A stretch of 64,000 nt of DNA from Pseudobacteriovorax antillogorgiicola (GTDB lineage Bacteria > Bdellovibrionota_B > Oligoflexia > Oligoflexales > Oligoflexaceae): assembly GCF_900177345.1 (NCBI RefSeq), contig NZ_FWZT01000011.1:1-64000 (forward strand). The letters run 5' to 3'. The translations under genes and the position numbers were made by a program. Shown piece by piece: positions 16,509 through 25,536 of this stretch (within the stretch, counting starts at the first letter, position 1; every line of letters starts with the position of its first letter). The notes beneath the pieces were generated by a model. It saw only the letters and a program-made list of their open reading frames with translations. It searched no databases and had not been told where the DNA came from.

Positions 16509-16772
16509 CTGCTTTGAATCGGTACCCGGCTGCCGACCTTGGTCCTGCTTCGCTTTTAGCTTTGCATAAGCCTTCTCATAAAACTCTGCAACGATTCCCT
16601 TCATTTGAGCGGCACTCACGGGGTTAGTTCTGGCTTTGGGTGGTTTTGGTCGATGGCCACAAAGAGGGCAGGCCATAGATGAATCGTCTATTTTTTCGTG
16701 AGTCACAAAACTTCGACATTTTAAGCAGACTCTCTGCCTTTGAAGTATCTTGTCCGAATTGTATTCGTACAT
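16485..16772 (-). CDS. Small zinc-ribbon protein
   Basis: A basic protein of 95 residues with one zinc ribbon: CLKC near residue 16 and CPLCGHRP near residue 37, two CxxC pairs about 19 residues apart. The C-terminal half is helical and rich in Lys and Gln (YEKAYAKLKAKQDQG, then KQKKKSEDA). Such short ribbons bind nucleic acid or proteins, and the function is unknown. I prefer the ATG at 16772, preceded by GGGGAGGG, over a TTG two codons earlier. It is convergent with the receiver gene. Confidence 0.65.
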   Translation of the reverse strand: MYEYNSDKILQRQRVCLKCRSFVTHEKIDDSSMACPLCGHRPKPPKARTNPVSAAQMKGIVAEFYEKAYAKLKAKQDQGRQPGTDSKQKKKSEDA

Positions 16773-17014
16773 ACACAACCCTCCCCTATTTACTTCGGAC
16801 GTGGGTAGAAAAATCTAAACCTCGCCTTGTTCACATGGCAGTGGCATTTTCCTAAGAAGCTTGAGCATACTTAAAGATTTCGTTCCATTAGGATCCAGCC
16901 AGCATGCTCTTTGTCATGCCCCTACCTTTTTAAAGAGACTCGACTCCTTAACATCACTGTAAAACATCCGAAAGGTAATTAAGATATGCTTAGAAAATTA
17001 TCAGGGTTCCGGGG

Positions 17015-18064
17015 ATGACTCCAAAAGGCATTCAATTTCTTCTCGTTCTGTGGCTTGGTTTTTCCAGCCAGTTTGGTATTTCCCAGGGAAGCGGTCAACA
17101 ATACTTCGAACTTGGTTATCAGGCCTACATGCGAAATCAGTTTCCTATTGCCGAAACCCACTTTCGCCGAGCCTTCACTAACGCTAGTACTCCCGAAGAC
17201 AAGGGCTTTATCCTTAAGTTTCTGGGAATCTCCCAGTTTATGCGCGGTGACCGAAAGTCAGCGGCGGCGTCTTTCATGCAAGCGGTTCGATTAGATCCCA
17301 GTTTGGCTGTATTCCAAGAAGAGGTTCTGGATCCTAGTGTTATCAAGTTCTTTGATGCTGTAAAAGTGCAAGCCTTAAAATCTGTCGTTCGTAATACACC
17401 TCCACCCAAAAGTTCAACCCCAGCACCTGGTGCGATGACTGGCGCAGACATTATCGAAGAGAGCGACAGCGTGGATGCAAGCCCTCCGGTAGAACAAAAA
17501 GTTGAAAAGAAAAAGAAGAAAAAGAAACGCAAAAAACGCCGGCGGCGCAAGAAGAGACCTCCTGTGGAAGAAGAAAGTAGTTTTAGCATGATGCACCTTC
17601 TGCCCTTTGGAACCCCTCAGTTCTACAATGGCGAATACATCTTTGGTTCGATCTATGGTCTTGGGCAGGTCGCAACTTTAGGAATTTTTATTACTCGACA
17701 ATCTGAAATTGCTAAAGAAGAAGATGAGAACAGCCGCGTGGAAGCTGATGAATCCCTCAGCCAAGAGGTGAAAGACGCTTTCATTGAGGAAAACAGCAAC
17801 TATATCAGCACCCTGGAAACAGACGCATCCACAGCTTTGATCGGCTTTGGACTCTTATATACGACTTCAGTGGTCCATGGGATTCTCAGTGCTCCGGACC
17901 CCACACCCCCAAAACGGCGACGTCGAACAAGCCTTAATAGGGATAACTCCGACCTACAGGTGACCCAGATGTCTTTGGATTCTTATCGTTCGTCGCAGGT
18001 CACCCAATGGACGATTCTTCCCTTAAAAAAAGGGTGGGCATTCCACTTTCAAAGAAAGTTTTAG
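17015..18064 (+). CDS. TPR protein with a polybasic linker and a C-terminal membrane domain
   Basis: It has an N-terminal signal-like helix (about 6-24) and two or three TPR-like helices (about 27-100; YFELGYQAYMRNQFPIAETHFRRAF, then GDRKSAAASFMQAVRLDPS). A Pro/Ser linker follows, then an extreme basic run at residues 165-181 (Lys and Arg only). Beyond it is a domain beginning LLPFGTPQFYNGEYIFGS with two hydrophobic helices, resembling DUF5683-like segments found in envelope proteins. The polybasic tract is hard to reconcile with simple export and may sit at the membrane. The ATG has TCCGGGG upstream. It is monocistronic with unknown function. Confidence 0.65.
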   Translation: MTPKGIQFLLVLWLGFSSQFGISQGSGQQYFELGYQAYMRNQFPIAETHFRRAFTNASTPEDKGFILKFLGISQFMRGDRKSAAASFMQAVRLDPSLAVFQEEVLDPSVIKFFDAVKVQALKSVVRNTPPPKSSTPAPGAMTGADIIEESDSVDASPPVEQKVEKKKKKKKRKKRRRRKKRPPVEEESSFSMMHLLPFGTPQFYNGEYIFGSIYGLGQVATLGIFITRQSEIAKEEDENSRVEADESLSQEVKDAFIEENSNYISTLETDASTALIGFGLLYTTSVVHGILSAPDPTPPKRRRRTSLNRDNSDLQVTQMSLDSYRSSQVTQWTILPLKKGWAFHFQRKF

Positions 18065-18134
18065 GCCATCAAGATTAGCTAGATTTCCTTGATCGGGACG
18101 AATACAATAACCGAAAAAATCAAGGAACACCCTA

Positions 18135-18924
18135 ATGCCCAGTAGCCATAATTTCAGATCATATGTGGTTTCCGAGCTAGTTGACACTGGCGAGTTAGCA
18201 AAAAAGCTTCATGCTGCTCATTCGACCATCGATCCACGCGCGGCTATCAATCATCGCATCTCCAACGGCGAGATGTTTGCCTTTAACTTTGGAGCGATTG
18301 TTTTCTGGAATGTACCGGACGAGGCGCAAGCGGCAGAACTTTCAAGTTTAATCGATCTTCCCGGGCTGGTGAAGGACAGCATGTGTTCTGAAGATTTTAT
18401 CGCCACTGAAGATCCCGATAAAGCACCACGAGTCGAGTTTAACCGAATTTTAATCGACCACCTATCCAAGGATCGAGCTGAAGTGATTACTTCAACGATC
18501 GCACAGTCTACCACAATGGAATACTATGAAAGCATGTGCGAGGAAGCTTGGACCGAGGTCGATGGTATCATCGCTACCTTAAAGGTTCGGGGCAAGCTTT
18601 CCCCCTCACCGAACAAACTTATGCGATGGGTCGCCCACTGCCTTGAACTCCGTAGCCGCGTCGTTCGAGTCCTGCACCTACTGGTGCCGACCAGACCTAA
18701 TTTGGGAAGACAAGGTTATGGACGAGCTCTATAGCGACCTCAGGGCCATGTTTGATCTAGATGAGCGCTTTCAAGCATTAGAGTACAAACTCCAGCTTAT
18801 CCAACAAAGTCTTGAGTTACTGGTGGATACGTCCCGAGACCGGCGCCTCTATTGGGTAGAGATGGCGATCGTTTTGCTGATCGTTTTCGAAATCGTTATT
18901 ACCCTGATTCCAGGAGGGCATTAA
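18135..18924 (+). pseudogene. DUF155 (RMD1/YagE-type) protein interrupted by a frameshift
   Basis: The frame from 18135 encodes the N-terminal part of a DUF155 protein (FAFNFGAIVFWNV, STIAQSTTMEYYE, KLMRWVAHCLELRS), but it drifts into unrelated sequence and stops at 18734. The family's C-terminal part is in the +1 frame: PDLIWEDKVMDELYSDL, DERFQALEYKLQLIQQSLELL, then the terminal membrane helix WVEMAIVLLIVFEIVITLI. The two halves join with correct spacing if one base is removed at 18687-18690 (four bases where the family needs one codon). AAGGA precedes the ATG. It could be a real inactivation, a sequencing error or recoding. The intact family is membrane-anchored; bacterial members have no established reaction. 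Confidence 0.75.
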
Positions 18925-18930
18925 GCCCTT

Positions 18931-20169
18931 CTAGGATGCTAGTGGGGTGGCGTGATCCACTCTCACATCGCTCTTCTGGATTAGGATGTGATACCACAAG
19001 ACCCCGATTCCATAGATAGCTGCGGTGGTTAGAAAGATAGTCGTATAAGAAAAGCCACCGGCGCGCAGCACACGAAAGATTTGGGTGCTAAAGAACCAGG
19101 AACCAGCCCAGAAAGCTTGTTGGAGTGCACTGGTAATTTCGCGATTCTTTTCGCCAACATACTCCATGGCAAAACTAGCCACAATCGGGTTTGCCATATT
19201 CATAAGGGGCTGGCGCAGGAGATAGCACAAGACTGCCAGTGGAAACGCAATAGCCAAAGTTTTAAACTGTTCGGTAAGGGCTAAGACCACAAGAGCAAGC
19301 ACCGCCAGGGATTGCGTCATCGTGATCGCAACGCGATATCCGTAGGCCTTTTTCAACCTAGGTCCATACATGTTCCCTATTGTGACAAACAAGGTCGAGA
19401 TCGCACCCATCATGGAAAACTCATCGTACTCCATAGAGAAAACATGGAGAAAGAACAGGTTGATGAACGGGATGGTCAAGCCCGCTCCAATACCGATGAC
19501 TACCGACGGAGCCAAAACCCTTGCAATCACGGCCCAATCATAGGATCTAAAATTAATCGCTTGATCTGGATCTGGCCGTTTTTCGTTCATAGGCAGAAAA
19601 GCAACGACCACTCCAATCAAGCTCAGAGCGGTAAAAAACATCAAAACCGAAGATTCAGGGAGTTTTTCTTGCAAGAAGGCATTGGAGCCAAACGATACCA
19701 CACCCAAGAGAAAAGAAGTTACGCTCCAAGTAGTAAAATGTAACGCAATGGCCTCAGTACGCCGCTCTTCGGATTCATTTCTCATAATAAACGGCACCAT
19801 GATTACCTGAACTGCTGCTGTGGCAATCCCAAAGAGGCTAATCCCTAGGGCAAGCAACTCGTGTCGTTGCGCTGGTGCGGCCCAGAGAATCAGTACAGAA
19901 GATATAGGGATAAAGCAGGCCGCAGTTCTAAATATAGGTAGTAAGCGTCGGCTTGGTATGAAAAAGCCGAACGGCAGTGATAAGGCCATGACGGCTAAGA
20001 AGCGATATGATATCATCTGAGCGATAAGCTGATCCTCATAGCCATGCCGAACCAAAAAAAAGTTTAGAATCATAAAGTACGATGTATTCATTAGCTGTAG
20101 GAAGAACTCAGCTAAGACCAGCCGCTTGATGACAGGACTAATGGCCCCGTAGCTTTTTAACCAACTCAT
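18931..20169 (-). CDS. Major facilitator superfamily transporter
   Basis: A polytopic inner-membrane protein of about 412 residues with roughly 12 hydrophobic helices in two halves. Conserved MFS features are weak: the loop after helix 2 reads SLPFGFFIPSRRLLPIFR, corresponding to the G-x-x-x-D-R-x-G-R-R signature in degenerate form, and the central loop (MNEKRPDPDQ) separates the halves. The family is broad and the substrate cannot be told. I prefer the ATG at 20169 with GGAG upstream over a TTG at 20220. It is convergent with the DUF155 gene (6 bp apart). Confidence 0.8.
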   Translation of the reverse strand: MSWLKSYGAISPVIKRLVLAEFFLQLMNTSYFMILNFFLVRHGYEDQLIAQMISYRFLAVMALSLPFGFFIPSRRLLPIFRTAACFIPISSVLILWAAPAQRHELLALGISLFGIATAAVQVIMVPFIMRNESEERRTEAIALHFTTWSVTSFLLGVVSFGSNAFLQEKLPESSVLMFFTALSLIGVVVAFLPMNEKRPDPDQAINFRSYDWAVIARVLAPSVVIGIGAGLTIPFINLFFLHVFSMEYDEFSMMGAISTLFVTIGNMYGPRLKKAYGYRVAITMTQSLAVLALVVLALTEQFKTLAIAFPLAVLCYLLRQPLMNMANPIVASFAMEYVGEKNREITSALQQAFWAGSWFFSTQIFRVLRAGGFSYTTIFLTTAAIYGIGVLWYHILIQKSDVRVDHATPLAS

Positions 20170-20402
20170 ATGTTCATGACTCCAATCGATGTAGGGAAGG
20201 CAACGTCTAAGCAAGCCCAATGTCTAATAAAAAACGTAGGTGAACATGCCCAAACTGCCTCCTAGGGATATCATGAAAAGGAGCCTCAATCACCTAAATA
20301 CTATTATCTACGCAGTGTCATTTTTACCTTGGTACTGACTGCCATTGCGAATCTAGGTTACAATATTGGTAACCGCTGGGGATTCCTTGTTTGGGAGAGT
20401 GT

Positions 20403-21665
20403 ATGAACCCTTTGCGCATTATTATCATTGATGACACCGAAGATATTCACAATAATATCAAGATTTTATTCCAATCTCAGAGCTCACAAGATGCCCTTGA
20501 TAAACTGAGTGAAGAAATCTTTGGTGCAGGCAGCGCACCGTCTCGTCAACAAAGCGAACTAGAGATCGCTATAGATTCTGCCTACCAAGGGCAGGAGGGC
20601 TATGAGATGATCAAGCAGGCTGTGAAAGAGGGCAACCCTTACGCGGTCGCTGTGGTTGATATGAGAATGCCCCCAGGCTGGGATGGCTTGATGACTATTG
20701 AGAAAATTCGGGACGTAGATCAAGATATCGAGATCATCATCAGTTCCGCCTATTCAGATTACTCGTGGCAAGATATCGCCGATCGCCTTGGTGTCAGCAA
20801 CAAGTATCTTTTTCTTTCCAAGCCATTTGAAGTTGCTGAGATGAAACAAATGATCGTAGCCCTCACTCAGAAGTGGACTCTAGACCAGGAAAACCGGAGC
20901 TATATTCGAAAACTTAAAGAAGCAAACGAAGAGGTTCAAGCAGCAATTCGCGCCAAGGATGACTTTCTTGGAGTCATGAGTCACGAGCTACGGACCCCAC
21001 TAAATATTATCATTATGACCCTGGAAGATATTCTAGAAGCAGAATCTGATCCAGATACTGCTCGTATTCTCCAGAACTCTGAAGACTCCGCAAAATACTT
21101 GGCAAGGCTCATTGATAACATCATGTACTTCATTCACCTGGATAGCCACAACTTCCGCTTTGAAGAAACCCAGTTCTCTATGGATGATCTGGTCCAGGAG
21201 GTCATGGACGAGTGCCAGGTAGAAAACCACCGCGACCGACTCCAGTTCGACGTTGAACTCGACTCATCATTGCCAGAGGTCACTCTCGATCGCAAGCGCA
21301 TGCGAATCGCCCTCCATCAACTCGTGGATAATGCTATCAAGTTCACAGATGAAGGACAGGTCAGGATTCGAATCCGTCCACAATCTAGCGGCACGTCTCT
21401 CTTTGTGGAAGTCGAAGATACTGGTATCGGCATGGGACCAATGGAACAAAAGCAAGCCTTCGACCTATTCTATCAGGGTGAAGCTACCAACCATCACAGC
21501 CGTACTGGCACTGGAGTTGGGCTGAGCTTGTGCCGAAAAATCGTTCGTTCCTTAGGGGGCGAAATCGGTTGCAAAAGCCAAGAAGCTATTGGTTCTACCT
21601 TTTGGTTCGAAATCCCCCTAAAGTCAGTCCCGGAGAACAAGGTGCCGGAAAAGAAGCTCGCCTGA
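20403..21665 (+). CDS. Receiver-histidine kinase (REC-HisKA-HATPase)
   Basis: A soluble kinase of 420 residues with its receiver at the N terminus. The receiver has an acidic pocket (IIIIDDTED) and Asp86 in VAVVDMRMPPGWDGLM, with the conserved FLSKPF. About 30 extra residues lie between the first helix and the second strand. After a short coiled coil comes HisKA with His194 (GVMSHELRTPLNII) and an intact HATPase (VDNAIKFTDEG, DTGIGMG, TGTGVGLSLCRK). This order resembles kinases whose activity is set by an incoming phosphoryl group. The ATG is preceded by TTGGGAGAG. No dedicated output gene is adjacent. Confidence 0.88.
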   Translation: MNPLRIIIIDDTEDIHNNIKILFQSQSSQDALDKLSEEIFGAGSAPSRQQSELEIAIDSAYQGQEGYEMIKQAVKEGNPYAVAVVDMRMPPGWDGLMTIEKIRDVDQDIEIIISSAYSDYSWQDIADRLGVSNKYLFLSKPFEVAEMKQMIVALTQKWTLDQENRSYIRKLKEANEEVQAAIRAKDDFLGVMSHELRTPLNIIIMTLEDILEAESDPDTARILQNSEDSAKYLARLIDNIMYFIHLDSHNFRFEETQFSMDDLVQEVMDECQVENHRDRLQFDVELDSSLPEVTLDRKRMRIALHQLVDNAIKFTDEGQVRIRIRPQSSGTSLFVEVEDTGIGMGPMEQKQAFDLFYQGEATNHHSRTGTGVGLSLCRKIVRSLGGEIGCKSQEAIGSTFWFEIPLKSVPENKVPEKKLA

Positions 21666-21806
21666 TCAAAAATCTTAACTTTCTGATTTAAAAAGAATTT
21701 CTTGCACTATGTACCTTGAGCTTGAGTTTGCTAAGGCTTATTGATTGCATCTCCCGCAGGCTGTGGTATCTCTGAGCAGTGTAAATGTGGCAAGCTAGGA
21801 GTCTCC

Positions 21807-22256
21807 ATGCAGCAGGATGAAATTTCACAATCCATCATATCGTATCTTCAGCAGCACAATCGGCCAGACCTCGCCTTGATGCCTGACCAAATCAGCCAAG
21901 GCGTGCTCGATATCCTGATTGAGGATACTCGTCATATGGCCGAGGCAGCCTTGGAAAGTCGTCCACGTGCGGGGCGCTATATCACTCTCGCTGTCTTACT
22001 GCTTCATTCTAAGCTAAAGGGCCAGTCTTCCATCCAGATGACTGAAAGTGAATTACAGAAAAGCATCTCCCGCTATACTCAAGCCATCTACTTGGAAAAT
22101 TTGAGCCGCCAAGGAATCATCAAGAACTTGAGACCAGCTGTTAGCCAAGACAACGTATTCGACCCTAATATCAGACCCGAATACGATTTGACTGAGCTTG
22201 GAAAGCAGGTCGCTAAAGAAAGCCTTCAGCCACTTCCTGATTACCAATCTACCTAA
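21807..22256 (+). CDS. Hypothetical helical protein, possibly winged-helix
   Basis: A 149-residue soluble protein of unknown family. It is mainly helical, and the segment QKSISRYTQAIYLENLSRQGIIKNLRPAV followed by PEYDLTELGKQVAKE looks like the recognition helix and wing of a winged-helix domain, ending in a helix. I chose the ATG at 21807 because of AGGAG six bases upstream; the frame is open to 21741. It is convergent with glrR, sharing the last 4 bp, and follows the receiver-kinase gene on the same strand after about 140 bp. Confidence 0.6.
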   Translation: MQQDEISQSIISYLQQHNRPDLALMPDQISQGVLDILIEDTRHMAEAALESRPRAGRYITLAVLLLHSKLKGQSSIQMTESELQKSISRYTQAIYLENLSRQGIIKNLRPAVSQDNVFDPNIRPEYDLTELGKQVAKESLQPLPDYQST

Positions 22257-23590
22257 CCCTGAGCCTTAAACTGAGCCGGCTGCAAGTTGTGGCGAGCCAT
22301 CAGCTTGTAAAAGTCGGTTCGATTGCGCTTCGCTGCTCGCGCTGCTTGGCTTACGTTGCCTTTCGCCTGGCGCAGCACTTGAATCAAGTACTGCCTCTCG
22401 AACTCACTTTTGGCATCTGCCAAAGACTGTAGTTCCTCTGTATCTGGGGTTAGAGCCTCGCGGACCGAACTCTCAGAAATCACCGATGTCGTGCTCAAGA
22501 CAACCAGTCTCTCGACAACATTGTATAGCTGACGCACGTTTCCCGGCCATTGAGCGTTGCAAATCAACTCTAAGGCCTTAGGAGCAAATGACTTCACTCG
22601 CGGCTTGTGTCTCGAAGCCACTTTTTGCAAAAATGATTTGGCTAGGAGAGAGATATCTTCACGCCTTTGGTTCAGTGTTGGGATGGAAAGACCAATCACG
22701 TTCAACTTATAAAAGAGGTCTTCCCTGAACTCACCAGCTTGAACTTTTTCTTCTAAGTCCTGATGGGTTGCCGACATAATTCGAATATCAGCAGCAGCCG
22801 CACTCAGGCTCCCCCCCGCTCGCATCTGACGTTCTTCTAGAACACGAAGCAGCTTAGCTTGCAAGCCGAGTGGCATTTCGGAAACCTCATCTAGGAACAA
22901 GGTGCCGCCCTTGGCTGCTTGAAACAAACTTTTCTGATCGTTGCCAGCGTTTTTAGTGGTTCCAAACAATTCAGCTTCTAAGAGATCCCCTGGTAGCGCC
23001 GCACAGTTAATGGCGATAAACGGCCCAAACTTGCGACGACTAGCATTATGGATGGCACGAGCAAGAAGCTCTTTGCCGGTGCCGCTTTCCCCTTGCAGAA
23101 GAATATTGCTATCTGACTGAGCCACGAGCTTGGCTTTCTTCAGAAGATCAAGCATAACCTGACTTTGGGTTATAATATCTGCACACCAAGCGTTCTTTTG
23201 TTGATCGGGTTGCTTGCCACTCTGAGTCAACGCTTTTTGAATGACTTTAAATAGCTTATCCTTATCAATCGGCTTGGTTATGAACGAGAAAACTCCCTTT
23301 TGGGTTGCTTCAACAGCTTCTGGAATCGTGCCATGGGCCGTAATAATAATGACCGGGAGGAACGGGCGACGACTGGAAACCTCTTCAAAAAGTGTCATTC
23401 CATCGATCTTATCCATCCTTAAGTCGCTTATGAGAACATCCGGCTCAAAGATATCTAGCCTCTGCAAACACTGCACTCCATCTGTAGCAGTCTCGACGAC
23501 AAACCCCTCAGAGACCAGCCTCATTTTGAGTAGTTTGAGTAGCCCTTCATCGTCATCGACCAGTAGAATTTTTCCATGCTGAGTCATCAT
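22253..23590 (-). CDS. glrR: GlrR/QseF-type response regulator lacking the GAFTGA loop
   Basis: A receiver-AAA+-Fis regulator. The receiver has LVDDDEG and Asp56 (VLISDLRMDKIDG). The AAA+ domain has Walker A GESGTGKE and Walker B GGTLFLDEVSE, and the C-terminal helix-turn-helix NVSQAARAAKRNRTDFYKLMARH closely matches E. coli GlrR. The sigma-54 contact loop is missing: after EAELFG the chain reads TTKNAGNDQKSLFQ, about four residues shorter than normal and without GAFTGA. It probably binds its operators and ATP but cannot open sigma-54 promoters in the usual way, and may act with sigma-70. AGAGGAGG precedes the ATG. It is the last gene of the glrK-qseG-glrR operon. Confidence 0.88.
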   Translation of the reverse strand: MMTQHGKILLVDDDEGLLKLLKMRLVSEGFVVETATDGVQCLQRLDIFEPDVLISDLRMDKIDGMTLFEEVSSRRPFLPVIIITAHGTIPEAVEATQKGVFSFITKPIDKDKLFKVIQKALTQSGKQPDQQKNAWCADIITQSQVMLDLLKKAKLVAQSDSNILLQGESGTGKELLARAIHNASRRKFGPFIAINCAALPGDLLEAELFGTTKNAGNDQKSLFQAAKGGTLFLDEVSEMPLGLQAKLLRVLEERQMRAGGSLSAAAADIRIMSATHQDLEEKVQAGEFREDLFYKLNVIGLSIPTLNQRREDISLLAKSFLQKVASRHKPRVKSFAPKALELICNAQWPGNVRQLYNVVERLVVLSTTSVISESSVREALTPDTEELQSLADAKSEFERQYLIQVLRQAKGNVSQAARAAKRNRTDFYKLMARHNLQPAQFKAQG

Positions 23591-23599
23591 TCACCTCCT

Positions 23600-24094
23600 C
23601 TAACGGGCATTTCGTTGGGAACGTTTTTGGATTTTCTTTTCGATAGTTGAAAGAGCTTGCAACTTGTCTTGCAGATCTTTGGACTCCTTGCGATATTTTT
23701 CTGACGATTCATATAACCGCCGCTTAGCAGTTAGGTGGAGCTGGTACCACTGAGCTGCCAAGCGACTGTCCTCGTCAAGGTCTTGCCTTTTTGCGAGACG
23801 ATTGAAGATCTGAGTCGCCTTTTGATAGTCAGATGAGCTTTGTGGCCGTAGGCCATAAGCTATACCCAGCTCGAAACTTGAAACCCAATCGTCCCGTTTA
23901 CGATTTTTAATGCGTTTGGCTCGCTCTCTAGCAAAGGTCTTATCAGACATCTCCATAATATCCTTGCCATAGTCAACCCAGTAGTTCAAATCCCTATAGC
24001 CGACAAAGACAATGGTTTCCTCAAACTTCTGCGAGAGGTCTGTGGTACAACTAGCTGATAGAGCTAAACAGACGATAACTCCGATCTTTCTCAT
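23600..24094 (-). CDS. qseG: QseG-like outer-membrane lipoprotein
   Basis: A short lipoprotein with leader ending LSASC (Cys16) and a helical, strongly charged mature part containing a TPR-like stretch (SFELGIAYGLRPQSSSDYQKATQIFNRLAKR) and a C-terminal coiled coil. By position, between a GlrK/QseE kinase and a GlrR/QseF regulator, and by type it corresponds to QseG, which in enterobacteria is an outer-membrane lipoprotein that contacts the kinase's periplasmic domain and activates it. Its start overlaps the kinase stop by 4 bp and the regulator begins 9 bp after its end, so all three are co-translated. Sequence identity to QseG cannot be judged by eye. Confidence 0.72.
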   Translation of the reverse strand: MRKIGVIVCLALSASCTTDLSQKFEETIVFVGYRDLNYWVDYGKDIMEMSDKTFARERAKRIKNRKRDDWVSSFELGIAYGLRPQSSSDYQKATQIFNRLAKRQDLDEDSRLAAQWYQLHLTAKRRLYESSEKYRKESKDLQDKLQALSTIEKKIQKRSQRNAR

Positions 24095-25536
24095 GAAAGC
24101 TCCTTATTTGCGATCACATGGGGAATATCCACTCTCATGTGAGCACCAATCAATGAATCTATGATCTGCAACTGGCCGCCGTGCGACTCAACGCACTCCT
24201 TTGCTACAGATAATCCTAGGCCTGTGCCCTTTAGTGGGCCCTGTTTGCGCGCGGTCCCTTGATAGAAAGGTAAAAACACCTTGTGTCGCTCCTCTTGGGG
24301 GATTCCCGGCCCTGAGTCGAGCACTTGGAACACAAGATTTTCTTGTCCTTCAGGAGACCAGTTAATTTCTATATAGCCACCCTTAGGTGTATAGTGCACA
24401 GCATTGGAAACTAAGTTATCAAGGGCTGCTCGCAGCACGGAGCGGTCAGCTCTCACCTGTAAAGCCTGACCTTCCACTTTAAGAGAAATCTTCTTACGCT
24501 TGGCCGTCAACTTATGAGCATTGACCGTGTCTTGTACTATCTCCTCCATATCAAACACGTCGGTATGCAGGTTAGGATCGCGGCGGAGTAGGTTGAAATC
24601 GAGGAGGTTATTAATCAAACTTTGAAAGCTGGTGGCAGCACTCGATAGAATTCCAACAACTTCTTGCTGAGCCTCGTTCAGTTTACCTGGAATCTGATCT
24701 TCAAGAAGCTCAATACCTTCCTTAATCGTTGATAGGGGGGTTTTCAACTCGTGCGATATATGTCTGAGGAAGCGTTTCTTTTCTTCTTCTGATTCTGAAA
24801 GCTGACGCCCTAGCCAAGATAATCGCTGGGCTACGCGCTGCAAATCCACGGGACCCTGGACTGTGAACTCCCCGTCGTACTCGCCTTGGCCAAGCTTACG
24901 AATAGCCGTATCTATTTGTCTCAAAGGCTTTAAAATCAGTGAGGTAAAAAGAAATACAAGGGCCACCGTTAAGGGGAGCAGCGTTACCACGTACAGAACA
25001 AGCTCCTGGCTCACTTCTTCCACAGATCCCTGAGCATCCTTGACGCGTTCGTTTAAAAATAGAGACCCTTCCTGATTGAGAGTCTGAACTAGGAAAAACA
25101 GTCGCTCAAACCGCGCCAACTCTTTATTGAAGGCAGGGTCCTTGTCATCGACTTGATTGATGCCCTGCTCCAGTTTTTCTAGCTCCTGAAGCAAAATTCT
25201 TGCAATGGGAACCAATTTTTCGCCGCGACTAATCAGAGTGATATCAGCCAAGGCATTTTGCGCAGCTTTGTATCGCTCATTGAACATGTCACGAATGGAA
25301 GGGTCACCCAGCAACTGATATTGGCGGGCAGATCGTTCCATATCTTCCAAATTGCCTTGGATCGTTCGCGTTGACTCGGTGAGTAGAACGATGCTGCTCA
25401 TATCGGTTTCATGCTGCGTCGCCATGCGATCCAATGACTGAAAGCCGCGAATCGTGCCTAAAAGCAACGGCATGAGCACGACGACAAAGCCGATCAGGGT
25501 CAGGTGCAAAATGGTTGGTGGTTGAAACTTCTTCAT
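24091..25536 (-). CDS. glrK: GlrK/QseE-type sensor histidine kinase
   Basis: An inner-membrane kinase of 481 residues. Helix 1 (about 9-30), a helical periplasmic domain (31-178), helix 2 (about 179-202) and a HAMP segment precede HisKA with His262 in FLRHISHELKTPLSTIKEG and an intact HATPase (LVSNAVHYTP, DSGPGIP, GTGLGLSVAKE). The patterns LKTPL-(x)3-(K/R)EG-(x)-ELL-(x)-DQ and FYQGTARKQGPLKGTGLGLS closely resemble E. coli GlrK. It is the first gene of the operon with qseG and glrR. In enterobacteria this system controls the glmY small RNA and envelope genes; the targets here are unknown. Confidence 0.9.
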   Translation of the reverse strand: MKKFQPPTILHLTLIGFVVVLMPLLLGTIRGFQSLDRMATQHETDMSSIVLLTESTRTIQGNLEDMERSARQYQLLGDPSIRDMFNERYKAAQNALADITLISRGEKLVPIARILLQELEKLEQGINQVDDKDPAFNKELARFERLFFLVQTLNQEGSLFLNERVKDAQGSVEEVSQELVLYVVTLLPLTVALVFLFTSLILKPLRQIDTAIRKLGQGEYDGEFTVQGPVDLQRVAQRLSWLGRQLSESEEEKKRFLRHISHELKTPLSTIKEGIELLEDQIPGKLNEAQQEVVGILSSAATSFQSLINNLLDFNLLRRDPNLHTDVFDMEEIVQDTVNAHKLTAKRKKISLKVEGQALQVRADRSVLRAALDNLVSNAVHYTPKGGYIEINWSPEGQENLVFQVLDSGPGIPQEERHKVFLPFYQGTARKQGPLKGTGLGLSVAKECVESHGGQLQIIDSLIGAHMRVDIPHVIANKELS

